Below are positions 42,683 to 50,652 of a stretch of DNA of 64,000 nucleotides, one piece after another. A program made the translations under genes and the position numbers. The first letter of the stretch is position 1, and every line of letters begins with the position of its first letter. The notes beneath the pieces were generated by a model. That model was given only the letters and a program-made list of their open reading frames with translations. It was not told where the DNA came from and made no database searches. Source of the DNA: Microbacterium sp. LWH13-1.2 (GTDB taxonomy: Bacteria; Actinomycetota; Actinomycetes; Actinomycetales; Microbacteriaceae); the NCBI RefSeq assembly GCF_038397735.1, contig NZ_CP151635.1:1054001-1118000 (forward strand). Reading direction: 5' to 3'.

Positions 42683-43836
42683 TCCTTCAGGCTAGCGGCT
42701 GCCGTCTGGCGCGGACGACGGGATCCGGTGGGATCGCTGCGGTGCCCCTCGCGGCTCGCGAGCTCCGGATCCCGGAAGAGCCACCGAGGGCGCGGTTCGA
42801 CGAGAGGACGGAACAGCCAGCGCACGGGCTTGGTGGCGAGCGCCAGGGCGAGCGCCACCGAGAGGAGAGTGACGAGGGGCAGCCAGAGCCAGGTCGGGTC
42901 GAGATCGCGCAGTGCACCGGACTCGCGGAAGGGATACAGCACGAACGAGTGCAGCAGGAAGACGTACATCGTGTACTGACCGAAGCGAGTCCACCAGTAG
43001 GTTCCGCGCGGGATGAGGGTGAAGAACGCCGCGCTCAGGAGCACCGCCAGGAGCATCAGCGCGATGCGCACGCCGCCGGCCCACCACTGCTCCCCGCCGA
43101 GGTCCGCGTATGCGTCTTCGTAGAAGAGCCAGTGACGCAGGTCGAATTCCTTCCACACGTCGATCCAATGCCACGCGGCGAAGCCCGCTGCCGCGAGCAC
43201 CAGGAAGCTGGCGACGCGGATCCACCAGGGACGGACGTCGAGGAGACGCAGGCGGGCGACGATGTCGCGCTCGCGCAGCCACCAGCCGAATGCGAAGAAC
43301 GGCAGCAGACCCAGGGTCCTGGACAGCGAGAACGTGCTGTCGACGTTCGGGAGGTATCCCACTCCGATCGAGATGATGACGGTCCACAGCAGAGGCCAGC
43401 GCAGCAGTGCCAGGTAGGGGAGGACGAGACGGAAGATGCCGAGGGCCAGCAGGAACCAGAGTGTCCACGACGGCTTGGTGAAGTTCGGGTCGGCCTGTCC
43501 CTCGACCAGCCACTTCGTGAGGGTCCAGAGGAACTCGAAGATGACGTAGGGGAGGAGGATGTCCGTGATGACACGGGCCATCTGCACGCGTGTGGGTGAG
43601 CCCGACTTCGAGAAGTACCCGGAGATGATCGCGAACGCAGGCATATGGAAGGCGTAGAGCGCCAGGTATGCCGCGAGCGCGATGTCGGAGTCGTACGTGA
43701 GTCGCTGGATGGCATGGCCGAGGACGACCAGCACGATGCACGCGTAGCGTGCGTTGTCCCAGAAGGGAACACGCTTACGGGGCTTCGGGACGGATCCGGT
43801 GGCGGGGTTCGTCGTGTCGGCTCCGGCGGTGTTCAT
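42679..43836 (-). CDS. Acyltransferase 3 family membrane protein
   Basis: A 385-residue integral membrane protein with about ten helices, of the family that O-acetylates or acylates sugars, cell wall polymers or lipids. The N-terminal WDNARYACIVLVVLGHAIQR carries the conserved histidine of the family, followed by AFHMPAFAIISGYF, the second family signature. The C-terminal 45 residues are a charged cytoplasmic tail. The acceptor is unknown. ATG at 43836 follows TAGCCT (43848-43843) by 6 nt. Precedes the serine hydrolase with a 4-nt overlap. Confidence 0.88.
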   Translation of the reverse strand: MNTAGADTTNPATGSVPKPRKRVPFWDNARYACIVLVVLGHAIQRLTYDSDIALAAYLALYAFHMPAFAIISGYFSKSGSPTRVQMARVITDILLPYVIFEFLWTLTKWLVEGQADPNFTKPSWTLWFLLALGIFRLVLPYLALLRWPLLWTVIISIGVGYLPNVDSTFSLSRTLGLLPFFAFGWWLRERDIVARLRLLDVRPWWIRVASFLVLAAAGFAAWHWIDVWKEFDLRHWLFYEDAYADLGGEQWWAGGVRIALMLLAVLLSAAFFTLIPRGTYWWTRFGQYTMYVFLLHSFVLYPFRESGALRDLDPTWLWLPLVTLLSVALALALATKPVRWLFRPLVEPRPRWLFRDPELASREGHRSDPTGSRRPRQTAAASLKE

Positions 43837-43876
43837 CCTCTGAGGCTACTCGGGGAATAAAGTTGCTCGCATCGCG

Positions 43877-43906
43877 TTGACTCAGATACATTCAAATGAA
43901 TAGAAC
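43877..43906 (+). promoter_or_regulatory. Promoter and inverted repeat for the LLM/FMN reductase pair
   Basis: TTGACT (43877-43882) and TAGAAC (43901-43906) are 18 bp apart. ATTCA-AA-TGAAT (43890-43901) forms an inverted repeat in the spacer that overlaps the -10, a typical repressor position. Confidence 0.55.
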
Positions 43907-43944
43907 CAGATGCAAGACATCGGTTCGGAGAAGACGGAGCAATC

Positions 43945-45168
43945 ATGAGTGAGCAGGCAGGCGTCCCGGTGCAGTTCGGCATCATGTCGGTCAGCGACAT
44001 CACCCGCGACCCCACCACCGGCGTCACGCCGAGTGAGCAGGAGCGGATCAAAGCCACGCTGGCGATCGCCAAGCACAGCGAAGAGGTCGGTCTCGACGTC
44101 TTCGCGATCGGCGAGCATCACAACCCTCCGTTCTGGTCCTCGAGCCCCACGACGTTCCTGGCGGCTCTCGCCGCCCAGACCGAGCGACTCATCGTGTCGA
44201 CCTCGACGACGCTCATCACGACGAACGACCCCGTGCGCATCGCCGAGGAGTACGCGATGCTGCAGCACGTCTCGGACGGTCGCATGGACCTCATGCTCGG
44301 CCGCGGCAACACCGGGCCGGTCTACCCCTGGTTCGGACAGGACATCCGTCAGGGTCTCCCGCTCGCGATCGAGAACTACGCCCTGCTGCACAAGCTGTGG
44401 CGTGAGGACGTCGTCGACTGGGAGGGCAAGTTCCGCACTCCGCTGCAGGGCTTCACCTCGACTCCCCGCCCGCTCGACGGTGTCGCTCCGTTCGTCTGGC
44501 ACGGATCCATCCGCACGCCCGAGATCGCCGAGCAGGCCGCCTACTACGGCGACGGCTTCTTCGCGAACAACATCTTCTGGCCCAAGGAGCACTACCAGCG
44601 GCTGATCGAGCTGTACCGTCAGCGGTACGCGCACTACGGACACGGCACACCGGAGCAGGCGATCGTCGGTCTCGGCGGACAGGTGTTCATGGCGGCGAAG
44701 TCGCAGGATGCCGTGAACGAGTTCAGGCCGTACTTCGACAATGCCCCGGTCTACGGTCACGGTCCGAGCATGGAGGACTTCACCGAGATGACCCCGCTGA
44801 CCGTGGGATCGCCTCAGCAGGTCATCGACCGCTACGCCGCGATGCGCGAGCACTACGGCGACTACCAGCGTCAGCTGTTCCTGATCGACCACGCCGGCCT
44901 TCCCCTTAAGACGGTGCTCGAGCAGCTCGACATCCTGGGCTCCGAGGTCGTGCCCGTGCTCCGCAAGGAGATGGCGAAGGACCGCCCGGCCGGCGTGCCG
45001 GATGCCCCGACCCACGCATCGCGGGTGAAGGCCGAGTTCGGCGACGGCCCCACGCGTCAGGCACGCCCCGGCGCGAACCGCGGCGACAACCTGACCGGTG
45101 ACTCGCCGTACCAGGACACCCCGGCTCCGGCCGGTGCCGCGTTCGGACTCAGCCGGAAGGAGGCCTGA
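43945..45168 (+). CDS. LLM class flavin-dependent monooxygenase, CE1758-like
   Basis: A 407-residue luciferase-like monooxygenase with the TIM-barrel opening FGIMSVSDITRDP, the substrate-side AIGEHHNPPFWSSSP near residue 55 and DLMLGRGNTGPVYPWFG near residue 114. A C-terminal extension of about 60 residues is polar and disordered. In corynebacteria and relatives this subfamily (CE1758) is always next to an FMN reductase (CE1759), as here 2 nt downstream, which supplies reduced flavin. The oxidised substrate is unknown. GGAG lies before the ATG at 43945. The promoter carries an inverted repeat. Confidence 0.9.
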   Translation: MSEQAGVPVQFGIMSVSDITRDPTTGVTPSEQERIKATLAIAKHSEEVGLDVFAIGEHHNPPFWSSSPTTFLAALAAQTERLIVSTSTTLITTNDPVRIAEEYAMLQHVSDGRMDLMLGRGNTGPVYPWFGQDIRQGLPLAIENYALLHKLWREDVVDWEGKFRTPLQGFTSTPRPLDGVAPFVWHGSIRTPEIAEQAAYYGDGFFANNIFWPKEHYQRLIELYRQRYAHYGHGTPEQAIVGLGGQVFMAAKSQDAVNEFRPYFDNAPVYGHGPSMEDFTEMTPLTVGSPQQVIDRYAAMREHYGDYQRQLFLIDHAGLPLKTVLEQLDILGSEVVPVLRKEMAKDRPAGVPDAPTHASRVKAEFGDGPTRQARPGANRGDNLTGDSPYQDTPAPAGAAFGLSRKEA

Positions 45169-45169
45169 G

Positions 45170-45814
45170 ATGAGCACTCGTCGCATCGCAGTCGTATCCG
45201 CCGGGCTCTCGAATCCGTCCTCCACGCGGATGCTCGCGGATCGTCTGGCGGCTGAGACCGTGAAGTCCCTCGCCGGTCACGACATCCAGGCGAGCGTCGA
45301 CGTGATCGAGCTGCGGGATTACGCGCACGACATCACGAACAACCTCCTCACCGGATTCGCGCCGCCCGCACTCGAGACTGCGATCAACACCGTGGTCTCG
45401 GCGGACGCGCTCATCGCCGTCACGCCGATCTTCTCGACGAGCTACAACGGACTGTTCAAGTCGTTCATCGACGTGCTCGACCCCGACGCGCTCACCGGCA
45501 AGCCGGTGCTGATCGGCGCCAACGCCGGCACGGCGAGGCACTCGCTGGCCATCGACTATGCGATCCGCCCGCTGTTCGCGTACCTGCACGCCGAGGCCGT
45601 CTCCACGGGCGTGTTCGCGGCGTCCAGCGACTGGGGTGGGGCCGGAGACGACGTCGCGCCCCTCGCGAAGCGGGTCGAGAAGGGCGCCCGAGAGCTCGCC
45701 GAGGCCATCGCGCGGCGCGAGACGACCGCGGTCGCCGATCCGTACGATCCGGCCACCTACCTCGGTGAAGGGCGTTCGTTCGGTCACATGCTCGGTGGTC
45801 TCGCCGGAGAATGA
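45170..45814 (+). CDS. NAD(P)H-dependent FMN reductase, CE1759-like
   Basis: A 214-residue flavodoxin-fold reductase. VVSAGLSNPSSTRMLADRL binds the FMN phosphate, and TPIFSTSYNGLFKSFIDVL the isoalloxazine, as in the NADPH-dependent FMN reductase family. It begins at ATG 45170, with GGAGG inside the end of the oxygenase gene, so expression is coupled. It presumably feeds FMNH2 to the upstream oxygenase. A weak CCCGG/CCGGG hairpin follows at 45821-45835. Confidence 0.9.
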   Translation: MSTRRIAVVSAGLSNPSSTRMLADRLAAETVKSLAGHDIQASVDVIELRDYAHDITNNLLTGFAPPALETAINTVVSADALIAVTPIFSTSYNGLFKSFIDVLDPDALTGKPVLIGANAGTARHSLAIDYAIRPLFAYLHAEAVSTGVFAASSDWGGAGDDVAPLAKRVEKGARELAEAIARRETTAVADPYDPATYLGEGRSFGHMLGGLAGE

Positions 45815-45835
45815 GGGATCCCCGGCTCGACCGGG

Positions 45836-46098
45836 AACGAAAGCAGGGCCATGAGGCCGCAGACGATGTCCGAAGGGCGTCGTACGGTGACCTCATGGCC
45901 CTTGCCCGTCTTCCCCGGGGCGCCGAGCGAACCGGGCGATGCGAGCATGGCGGGCTTCCGTGAGGTGCGGGCGCACGCGATCGCTCCGCACGGTCCCCAC
46001 GCTTCTCGGGCCGGGCGAGACTGTCGAGCGGTGCGGTGGTCCGGGGGCGATCGATCGTCTGCGGCCATCAGGGCCGCCGCCGACTCGGACTCGCTCAT
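45836..46098. other. Intergenic region without a supported gene
   Basis: Between the FMN reductase and the convergent response regulator I see no open frame with family-like composition, start signal or RNA gene. Short frames exist on both strands but are rich in Arg, Ser and Pro, as expected from chance in high-GC DNA. Confidence 0.5.
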
Positions 46099-46785
46099 TC
46101 ATGAGGAGCGGGTCCAGCGATACTCCGTCTCGGGGCGTCCACGTGCGCCGTAGCGGGCGCTGCGTGTGATGACGCCCGAATCGGTCAGATGCTCCAGGTA
46201 CCTCCGCACGGACACGCGCGACATCCCGAGCCGCACGGCCGCCTCGCTCGCCGACACCGCGGCGCCGGATGAACGCAGCTCTGCCGTCACCTTCTGAAGC
46301 GTCGCGGCCGACAGCCCCTTGGGAATCGGGATCGTCCCGGTCGTGCGTCCGAGAAGCGCATCGATCTCCGCCTGGGTCGCCTCTCCTGCCGTCGACCGCG
46401 CCTGCTCCCGATGGGTGCGGTAGGCGGTGAGGCGCTCGTGGAACACCCCGAAGGGGAATGGCTTGACGAGGTACTGGTAGACGCCCAGAGCGGCCATCCG
46501 ACGGACGGTGTCCGCGTCGCGCACGCCGGTGATCGCGATGACGTCCACGGCCGCGCCGCGGGCGCGGAGCCCGCGCAGCACATCGATGCCCGAGCCGTCG
46601 GGCATCGTGATGTCGAGAAGCACGAGATCGAACGGCTTGTCATGGGGCTGAGCGAGCACCGCGGCGAGCGCGGCCCGAGCGCCGGTGCACTCCCCGCCCA
46701 CGACGAACCCGTCGATCCTCTCGAGGTACGAGCGGTGGAGCTCGAGTGTCAGAGCGTCGTCATCGACGATCAGCGTGCGGATCAT
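46099..46785 (-). CDS. Two-component response regulator, CitB/DcuR type
   Basis: A 228-residue regulator. The receiver domain (residues 1-120) has the acidic pocket IVDDDALTLE, the phosphoacceptor aspartate in DLVLLDITMPDGSG (about residue 56), and the conserved lysine in YLVKPFPFG. The C-terminal part is a winged helix with SASEAAVRLGMSRVSVRRYL as DNA-binding element, typical of the CitB family. Its start overlaps the sensor kinase stop by 4 nt. With the divergent dctA gene, the likely role is C4-dicarboxylate or citrate-responsive control of uptake. Confidence 0.91.
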   Translation of the reverse strand: MIRTLIVDDDALTLELHRSYLERIDGFVVGGECTGARAALAAVLAQPHDKPFDLVLLDITMPDGSGIDVLRGLRARGAAVDVIAITGVRDADTVRRMAALGVYQYLVKPFPFGVFHERLTAYRTHREQARSTAGEATQAEIDALLGRTTGTIPIPKGLSAATLQKVTAELRSSGAAVSASEAAVRLGMSRVSVRRYLEHLTDSGVITRSARYGARGRPETEYRWTRSS

Positions 46786-48062
46786 GGGCTCCTGCGTCCT
46801 TTCACCGGCGGAAGGATGACGGTGAAGGTCGTCGGATGAGCGGAGACCTCCACGGTGCCGCCCACACCGGCCACCACAGAGCGGACGAGGGCGAGGCCGA
46901 CTCCACGCCCCTGCGCACCTGCAGGCTTCGTCGAGAAGCCGTGGGCGAATACGCGCTCGCGCAGCTCGGAGGGTATGCCGTCACCGCCGTCGGAAACCTC
47001 GAGCAGGATCCCGCCGTCTTCCGAGGGCTGCAGCGAGACCTGCATCCAGCGCTCGGTGCCGGTCGCGGCGGCGTCCATGGCGTTGTCGATCAGGTTGCCG
47101 AGCACGGCGACGCTGTCGACGGGGGAGAGTGGGGAGGCGGGGGTGTCCGGGTCGATGCGGACCCGCCAGTCGATGCCGCGCTCCTTGGCCTGCGATGCCT
47201 TGCCGAGGAGCAGGGCACCGACGGCGGGGTCCCCGGCCTGTCGTGCGGTGACCTGATCGACGAGCGACTGACTCTGGCGCGAGGTCTCGGTCAGGATCTC
47301 GATCGCCTCCTCGCTGCGTCCGAGCTCGAGAAGCGCGACCGCCGTGTGCATGCGGTTACCGTGCTCGTGCGTCTGAGCGCGCAGCGCATCGCCCAGGGTG
47401 CGCAGGGATTCGTATGACGACACGGCGTCCCGCACCTGCCCCGGTGGCAGGTCTCCCGCGATGCCGCGTGTGAACCGACGAGCGATCCACGCGCCGAGAG
47501 CGCCGAGACCTACGAGCCCGACGGTGATGCCGATCGAGAGCGGCAGTCGGCGAACGAGGGTCTCGGAGATCGACTCGATGGTCACGCCCGATGACACCCA
47601 GCCGAGCAGTTCTCCGCTGGGTGCGACCACCGGCACGATGGTCCTCACCGAAGGCCCCAGGGTACCGGTGAAGACCTCGGTGAGTGCGCGCGGCGAGTCG
47701 GGGATGGTGCCGAGGTACACCCCACCGATCTGGTCGACGTCGGGATGCGTGAGGCGCGTGCCCTCGGGCGTCATGATCGTCACGAAATCGAGATCGGCGT
47801 TCGCGATGACGTCGAGAGTGTACGGCTCGAGCGTGCGGGTCGCGTCCGTCGGCTCATCTGTCGCGAGAGTCTCGATGACGAGGGGGGACGACGCGAGCGT
47901 CACTGCTGTCGCCGCCGTGACCCGCTCCGCCTCCGCATGGGTGGCGCGCTGGGCATCCACGACGAGGAAGACGGCCACCAGTGCACCGACCACCACTGCG
48001 GCAGCCAAGAGCACCAGGAAGACCCGGGAGGCGATGCTCCTCGTGTCGCGCGCGTGTCTCAT
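46782..48062 (-). CDS. Sensor histidine kinase, CitA/DcuS type
   Basis: A 426-residue membrane kinase. A helix at residues 12-36 and another near 170-190 enclose an extracellular sensor of about 130 residues, as in CitA/DcuS. The phosphoacceptor histidine is in AQTHEHGNRMHTAVALLELG, a noncanonical DHp helix typical of this family. The ATPase domain has LGNLIDNAMDA, VSDGGDGIP and GRGVGLALVRSV. No clear cytoplasmic PAS domain is seen between the second helix and the DHp region, unlike E. coli DcuS. ATG at 48062 has AAGGA at good distance. Divergent from dctA. Confidence 0.9.
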   Translation of the reverse strand: MRHARDTRSIASRVFLVLLAAAVVVGALVAVFLVVDAQRATHAEAERVTAATAVTLASSPLVIETLATDEPTDATRTLEPYTLDVIANADLDFVTIMTPEGTRLTHPDVDQIGGVYLGTIPDSPRALTEVFTGTLGPSVRTIVPVVAPSGELLGWVSSGVTIESISETLVRRLPLSIGITVGLVGLGALGAWIARRFTRGIAGDLPPGQVRDAVSSYESLRTLGDALRAQTHEHGNRMHTAVALLELGRSEEAIEILTETSRQSQSLVDQVTARQAGDPAVGALLLGKASQAKERGIDWRVRIDPDTPASPLSPVDSVAVLGNLIDNAMDAAATGTERWMQVSLQPSEDGGILLEVSDGGDGIPSELRERVFAHGFSTKPAGAQGRGVGLALVRSVVAGVGGTVEVSAHPTTFTVILPPVKGRRSP

Positions 48063-48223
48063 CACGTCCTTCCGATCGTCGGTGATCGCGGAGTCCGGGA
48101 TATCGGTGGTGACCAATACGACCACAAATGGTGCTGCCAGGGGAAGTCCGCGACGGTGAGCTTACCGAAGGCGAGGACGCCGGCGGGCATGAGACGAAGA
48201 CGTTCATGATCAAGGAGGAAAAC

Positions 48224-49663
48224 ATGGCCATCACGACGGGGTTCTCCCTTCCCGGTTTCCATTGGCGCCGGGGCAAGCAGGCGTGGGACAGGCACACCTG
48301 GCTGTATGTCTCGGTGATCATCGCCGTCGTGCTCGGCGCGGCCGTCGGCCTCATCTGGCCCGAGGTGGGTCAGAGTCTCGAGCCGATCGGAAAGGGCTTC
48401 GTGTCGCTGATCAAGATGATGATCGCGCCGATCATCTTCTGCACGATCGTCGTCGGGGTCGGGTCCATCGCGAAGGCGGCGACCGTCGGCAAGATCGGCG
48501 GCCTGGCGCTGCTCTACTTCATGGTCATGTCCACGTTCGCGCTCGCGATCGGCCTGGTCGTCGGCAACATCATCCACCCGGGTGCAGGCCTCGACATGGC
48601 GAACTCGAGCTACGACGCGACAGAGACCGAGGCGAAGACCACGACCGAGTTCATCCTCGGGATCATCCCGACGACGTTCTTCTCGGCCTTCACGGGTGAG
48701 AGCGTCCTGCAGGTGCTGTTCATCGCCCTGCTCGTGGGCTTCGCGCTCCAGGGGCTCGGTGAGAAGGGCGCCCCGATCATGGACGCGGTCAAGAACCTCC
48801 AGAAGCTGGTGTTCCGCATCCTCGGCATGATCCTGTGGCTCGCCCCTCTCGGCGCATTCGGAGCGATCGCAGCAGTGGTGGGGAAGACGGGCATCGCGGC
48901 GATCTGGAGCCTCGGCGTGCTCATGATCGCGTTCTACATCACCTGCTTCCTGTTCATCGTCGTGGTGCTCGGGACGCTGCTCTTCGCCGTCACCAGGGTG
49001 AACATCTTCAGCCTCGTCAAGTACCTGGCACGTGAGTACCTGCTCATCGTCGGCACCTCGTCGTCGGAGTCCGCGCTCCCGCGCCTGATCGCGAAGATGG
49101 AGCACATCGGAGTCTCGAAGCCGGTCGTCGGCATCACGGTGCCGACGGGGTACTCGTTCAACCTCGACGGCACGGCGATCTACCTGACCATGGCATCGCT
49201 GTTCATCGCCACGGGAATGGGGCAGCCGATGTCGATCGGCGAGCAGATCGGGCTGCTGGTCTTCATGATCATCGCGAGCAAGGGAGCCGCCGGCGTGACA
49301 GGCGCAGGACTCGCGACGCTCGCCGGTGGCTTGCAGGCATACCGTCCCGATCTGGTCGACGGTGTCGGCGTGATCGTGGGTATCGATCGCTTCATGTCCG
49401 AGGGGCGAGCGCTCACCAACTTCACCGGCAACGCGGTCGCCACGCTGCTGATCGGCACGTGGACGCGCCAGATCGATCGTGATCGGGTTCAGCAGGTGCT
49501 CAGCGGCGCGCTTCCGTTCGAGGAGTCGCAGCTCGACGGGGTCGACGAGCATGGGATGGTCGATGAGCGGAAGGCCGTCGACGTGCAGGGCCTCAAGGAG
49601 TCCGCACTCGACGAGATGGCGGCGAAAGAGGAGCGGGCGCGTCTCCGCGCCGCACAGAACTGA
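48224..49663 (+). CDS. dctA: C4-dicarboxylate:cation symporter DctA
   Basis: A 479-residue member of the dicarboxylate/amino acid:cation symporter family (GltPh fold). Family elements are FVSLIKMMIAPIIFCTIVVG near residue 60, the re-entrant loop GTSSSESALPRL near residue 285, and GYSFNLDGTAIYLTMASLF near residue 310, where the NxDG motif binds sodium. It imports succinate, fumarate or malate. AAGGAGG lies 7 nt before the ATG at 48224. Its divergent two-component neighbour probably induces it. The last 60 residues are a charged cytoplasmic tail. Terminator follows. Confidence 0.91.
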   Translation: MAITTGFSLPGFHWRRGKQAWDRHTWLYVSVIIAVVLGAAVGLIWPEVGQSLEPIGKGFVSLIKMMIAPIIFCTIVVGVGSIAKAATVGKIGGLALLYFMVMSTFALAIGLVVGNIIHPGAGLDMANSSYDATETEAKTTTEFILGIIPTTFFSAFTGESVLQVLFIALLVGFALQGLGEKGAPIMDAVKNLQKLVFRILGMILWLAPLGAFGAIAAVVGKTGIAAIWSLGVLMIAFYITCFLFIVVVLGTLLFAVTRVNIFSLVKYLAREYLLIVGTSSSESALPRLIAKMEHIGVSKPVVGITVPTGYSFNLDGTAIYLTMASLFIATGMGQPMSIGEQIGLLVFMIIASKGAAGVTGAGLATLAGGLQAYRPDLVDGVGVIVGIDRFMSEGRALTNFTGNAVATLLIGTWTRQIDRDRVQQVLSGALPFEESQLDGVDEHGMVDERKAVDVQGLKESALDEMAAKEERARLRAAQN

Positions 49664-49684
49664 GCCTCGGGCCGGGAAGAAGAA

Positions 49685-49720
49685 GGATGCGGGAGTCGGC
49701 AGTCGCCGGCTCCCGCATCC
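49685..49720. terminator. Bidirectional terminator between dctA and the DUF5302 gene
   Basis: GGATGCGGGAG (49685-49695) pairs perfectly with 49710-49720, with a further CGGC/GCCG pairing in the loop. It lies between convergent genes. Confidence 0.8.
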
Positions 49721-49726
49721 GTGTGG

Positions 49727-49903
49727 TCAACCGCTCTTGCGTCGGAACTCGCGCCGCGTCTGCGGGGCGGGTGCGCCGTGGACGGCGGAGTCGCCGTCCA
49801 GGTGGGCCTCGCCCTGCCTGTGGTGCGCGTTCTTCTTCTCGAGCGCTTCCTTGAACTTGCGCTTCATTTCCTCGCTGGAGGATGCGCCTTCTTCGGTGCT
49901 CAT
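49727..49903 (-). CDS. DUF5302 small protein
   Basis: A 58-residue charged protein with the DUF5302 pattern: an acidic N terminus, EEMKRKFKEALEKKN, then GEAHLDGDSAVHG and a C-terminal RREFRRKSG. The family is widespread in actinobacteria and has no known function. ATG at 49903 follows TAGGCT (49916-49911) by 7 nt, so the mRNA is probably leaderless. The frame is open farther upstream but that part has no homology. Convergent with dctA. Confidence 0.85.
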   Translation of the reverse strand: MSTEEGASSSEEMKRKFKEALEKKNAHHRQGEAHLDGDSAVHGAPAPQTRREFRRKSG

Positions 49904-49943
49904 GTTCGCCAGCCTAGAGCACGCCTCGGACGGGCGGGAGGAA

Positions 49944-50513
49944 TCACCGTCGCGCTCTGCGGGAGACGAGGTCGACGACCGCGCCGAGGCCGAGTGCGAC
50001 CGCGACGGACACCACGACGCCCACGACCGGCCCACCGGGGACCAGAGCGGCGACGATGGCTCCCACGGACGCCTGGTAGGCCGCCCATCCGAACGCCGCC
50101 GCACTCACCAGGCACAGATACCGACCGGGATGTATGCGCGAGGCGCCGGCGACGAGATTGATCGCCAGCCGTGCGAACGGCACGAACCGGGCGGTGAACA
50201 GCACGGTGGCCGTTCCGCCGTCGAGTCGGCGTCGTGCCCAGGCGAGAGCCAGGCGCACCCGAGGCACCCGCATCCACCGCCATCGTTCCGTCCCGACCGT
50301 GCGACCGATCAGATAGCAGGCGGCGTCTCCCGCGGCGGCCGCGACTCCCGCGCAGACGATCACCGCCCACAGGGGTGGCACTCCCGACGACGAGGAGATC
50401 GCCCCGAGCGCGGTGACAGCGATCTCCCCTGGCACGACGACGAAGAACGAGTCGCCGAGGACCAGGAGGCTCATGACGGCGAGGGCCCAGGGGCCGGCGA
50501 GCAGATCGGGCAC
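49944..50513 (-). CDS. DedA/SNARE-associated (VTT domain) membrane protein
   Basis: A 189-residue membrane protein. The DedA-type features are FFVVVPGEIAVTALGAI near the N terminus, GDAACYLIGRTVGTERW and the conserved FTARFVPFARLAINLVAGAS, which carries the functional arginines. Relatives are lipid scramblases or undecaprenyl phosphate translocases. Four to five helices fit. The GTG at 50513 follows CACTCT by 6 nt; the open frame extends to 50603 but the extra residues are not membrane- or family-like. Close homologues differ in start, so a few residues may be misplaced. Divergent from the glycosyltransferase fusion. Confidence 0.8.
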   Translation of the reverse strand: MPDLLAGPWALAVMSLLVLGDSFFVVVPGEIAVTALGAISSSSGVPPLWAVIVCAGVAAAAGDAACYLIGRTVGTERWRWMRVPRVRLALAWARRRLDGGTATVLFTARFVPFARLAINLVAGASRIHPGRYLCLVSAAAFGWAAYQASVGAIVAALVPGGPVVGVVVSVAVALGLGAVVDLVSRRARR

Positions 50514-50652
50514 ACCTCCAGAGTGCTCGGCGCAGGTGAACGGGAACCAACGTCCGGATAGCCGGTGACGCGCGATCCAGCATCCGGTGAACTTCTGGTG
50601 CACCGAGGGGTTTCACGCGGTCGGCACCCGTCGTCGACGGCATCCTGGGCAT

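Noticed and set aside
45784..46098. Minus-strand 104-codon frame between FMN reductase and response regulator
   Set aside because: No ribosome-binding site, no recognisable family, composition like random high-GC frames, and it overlaps the reductase end.
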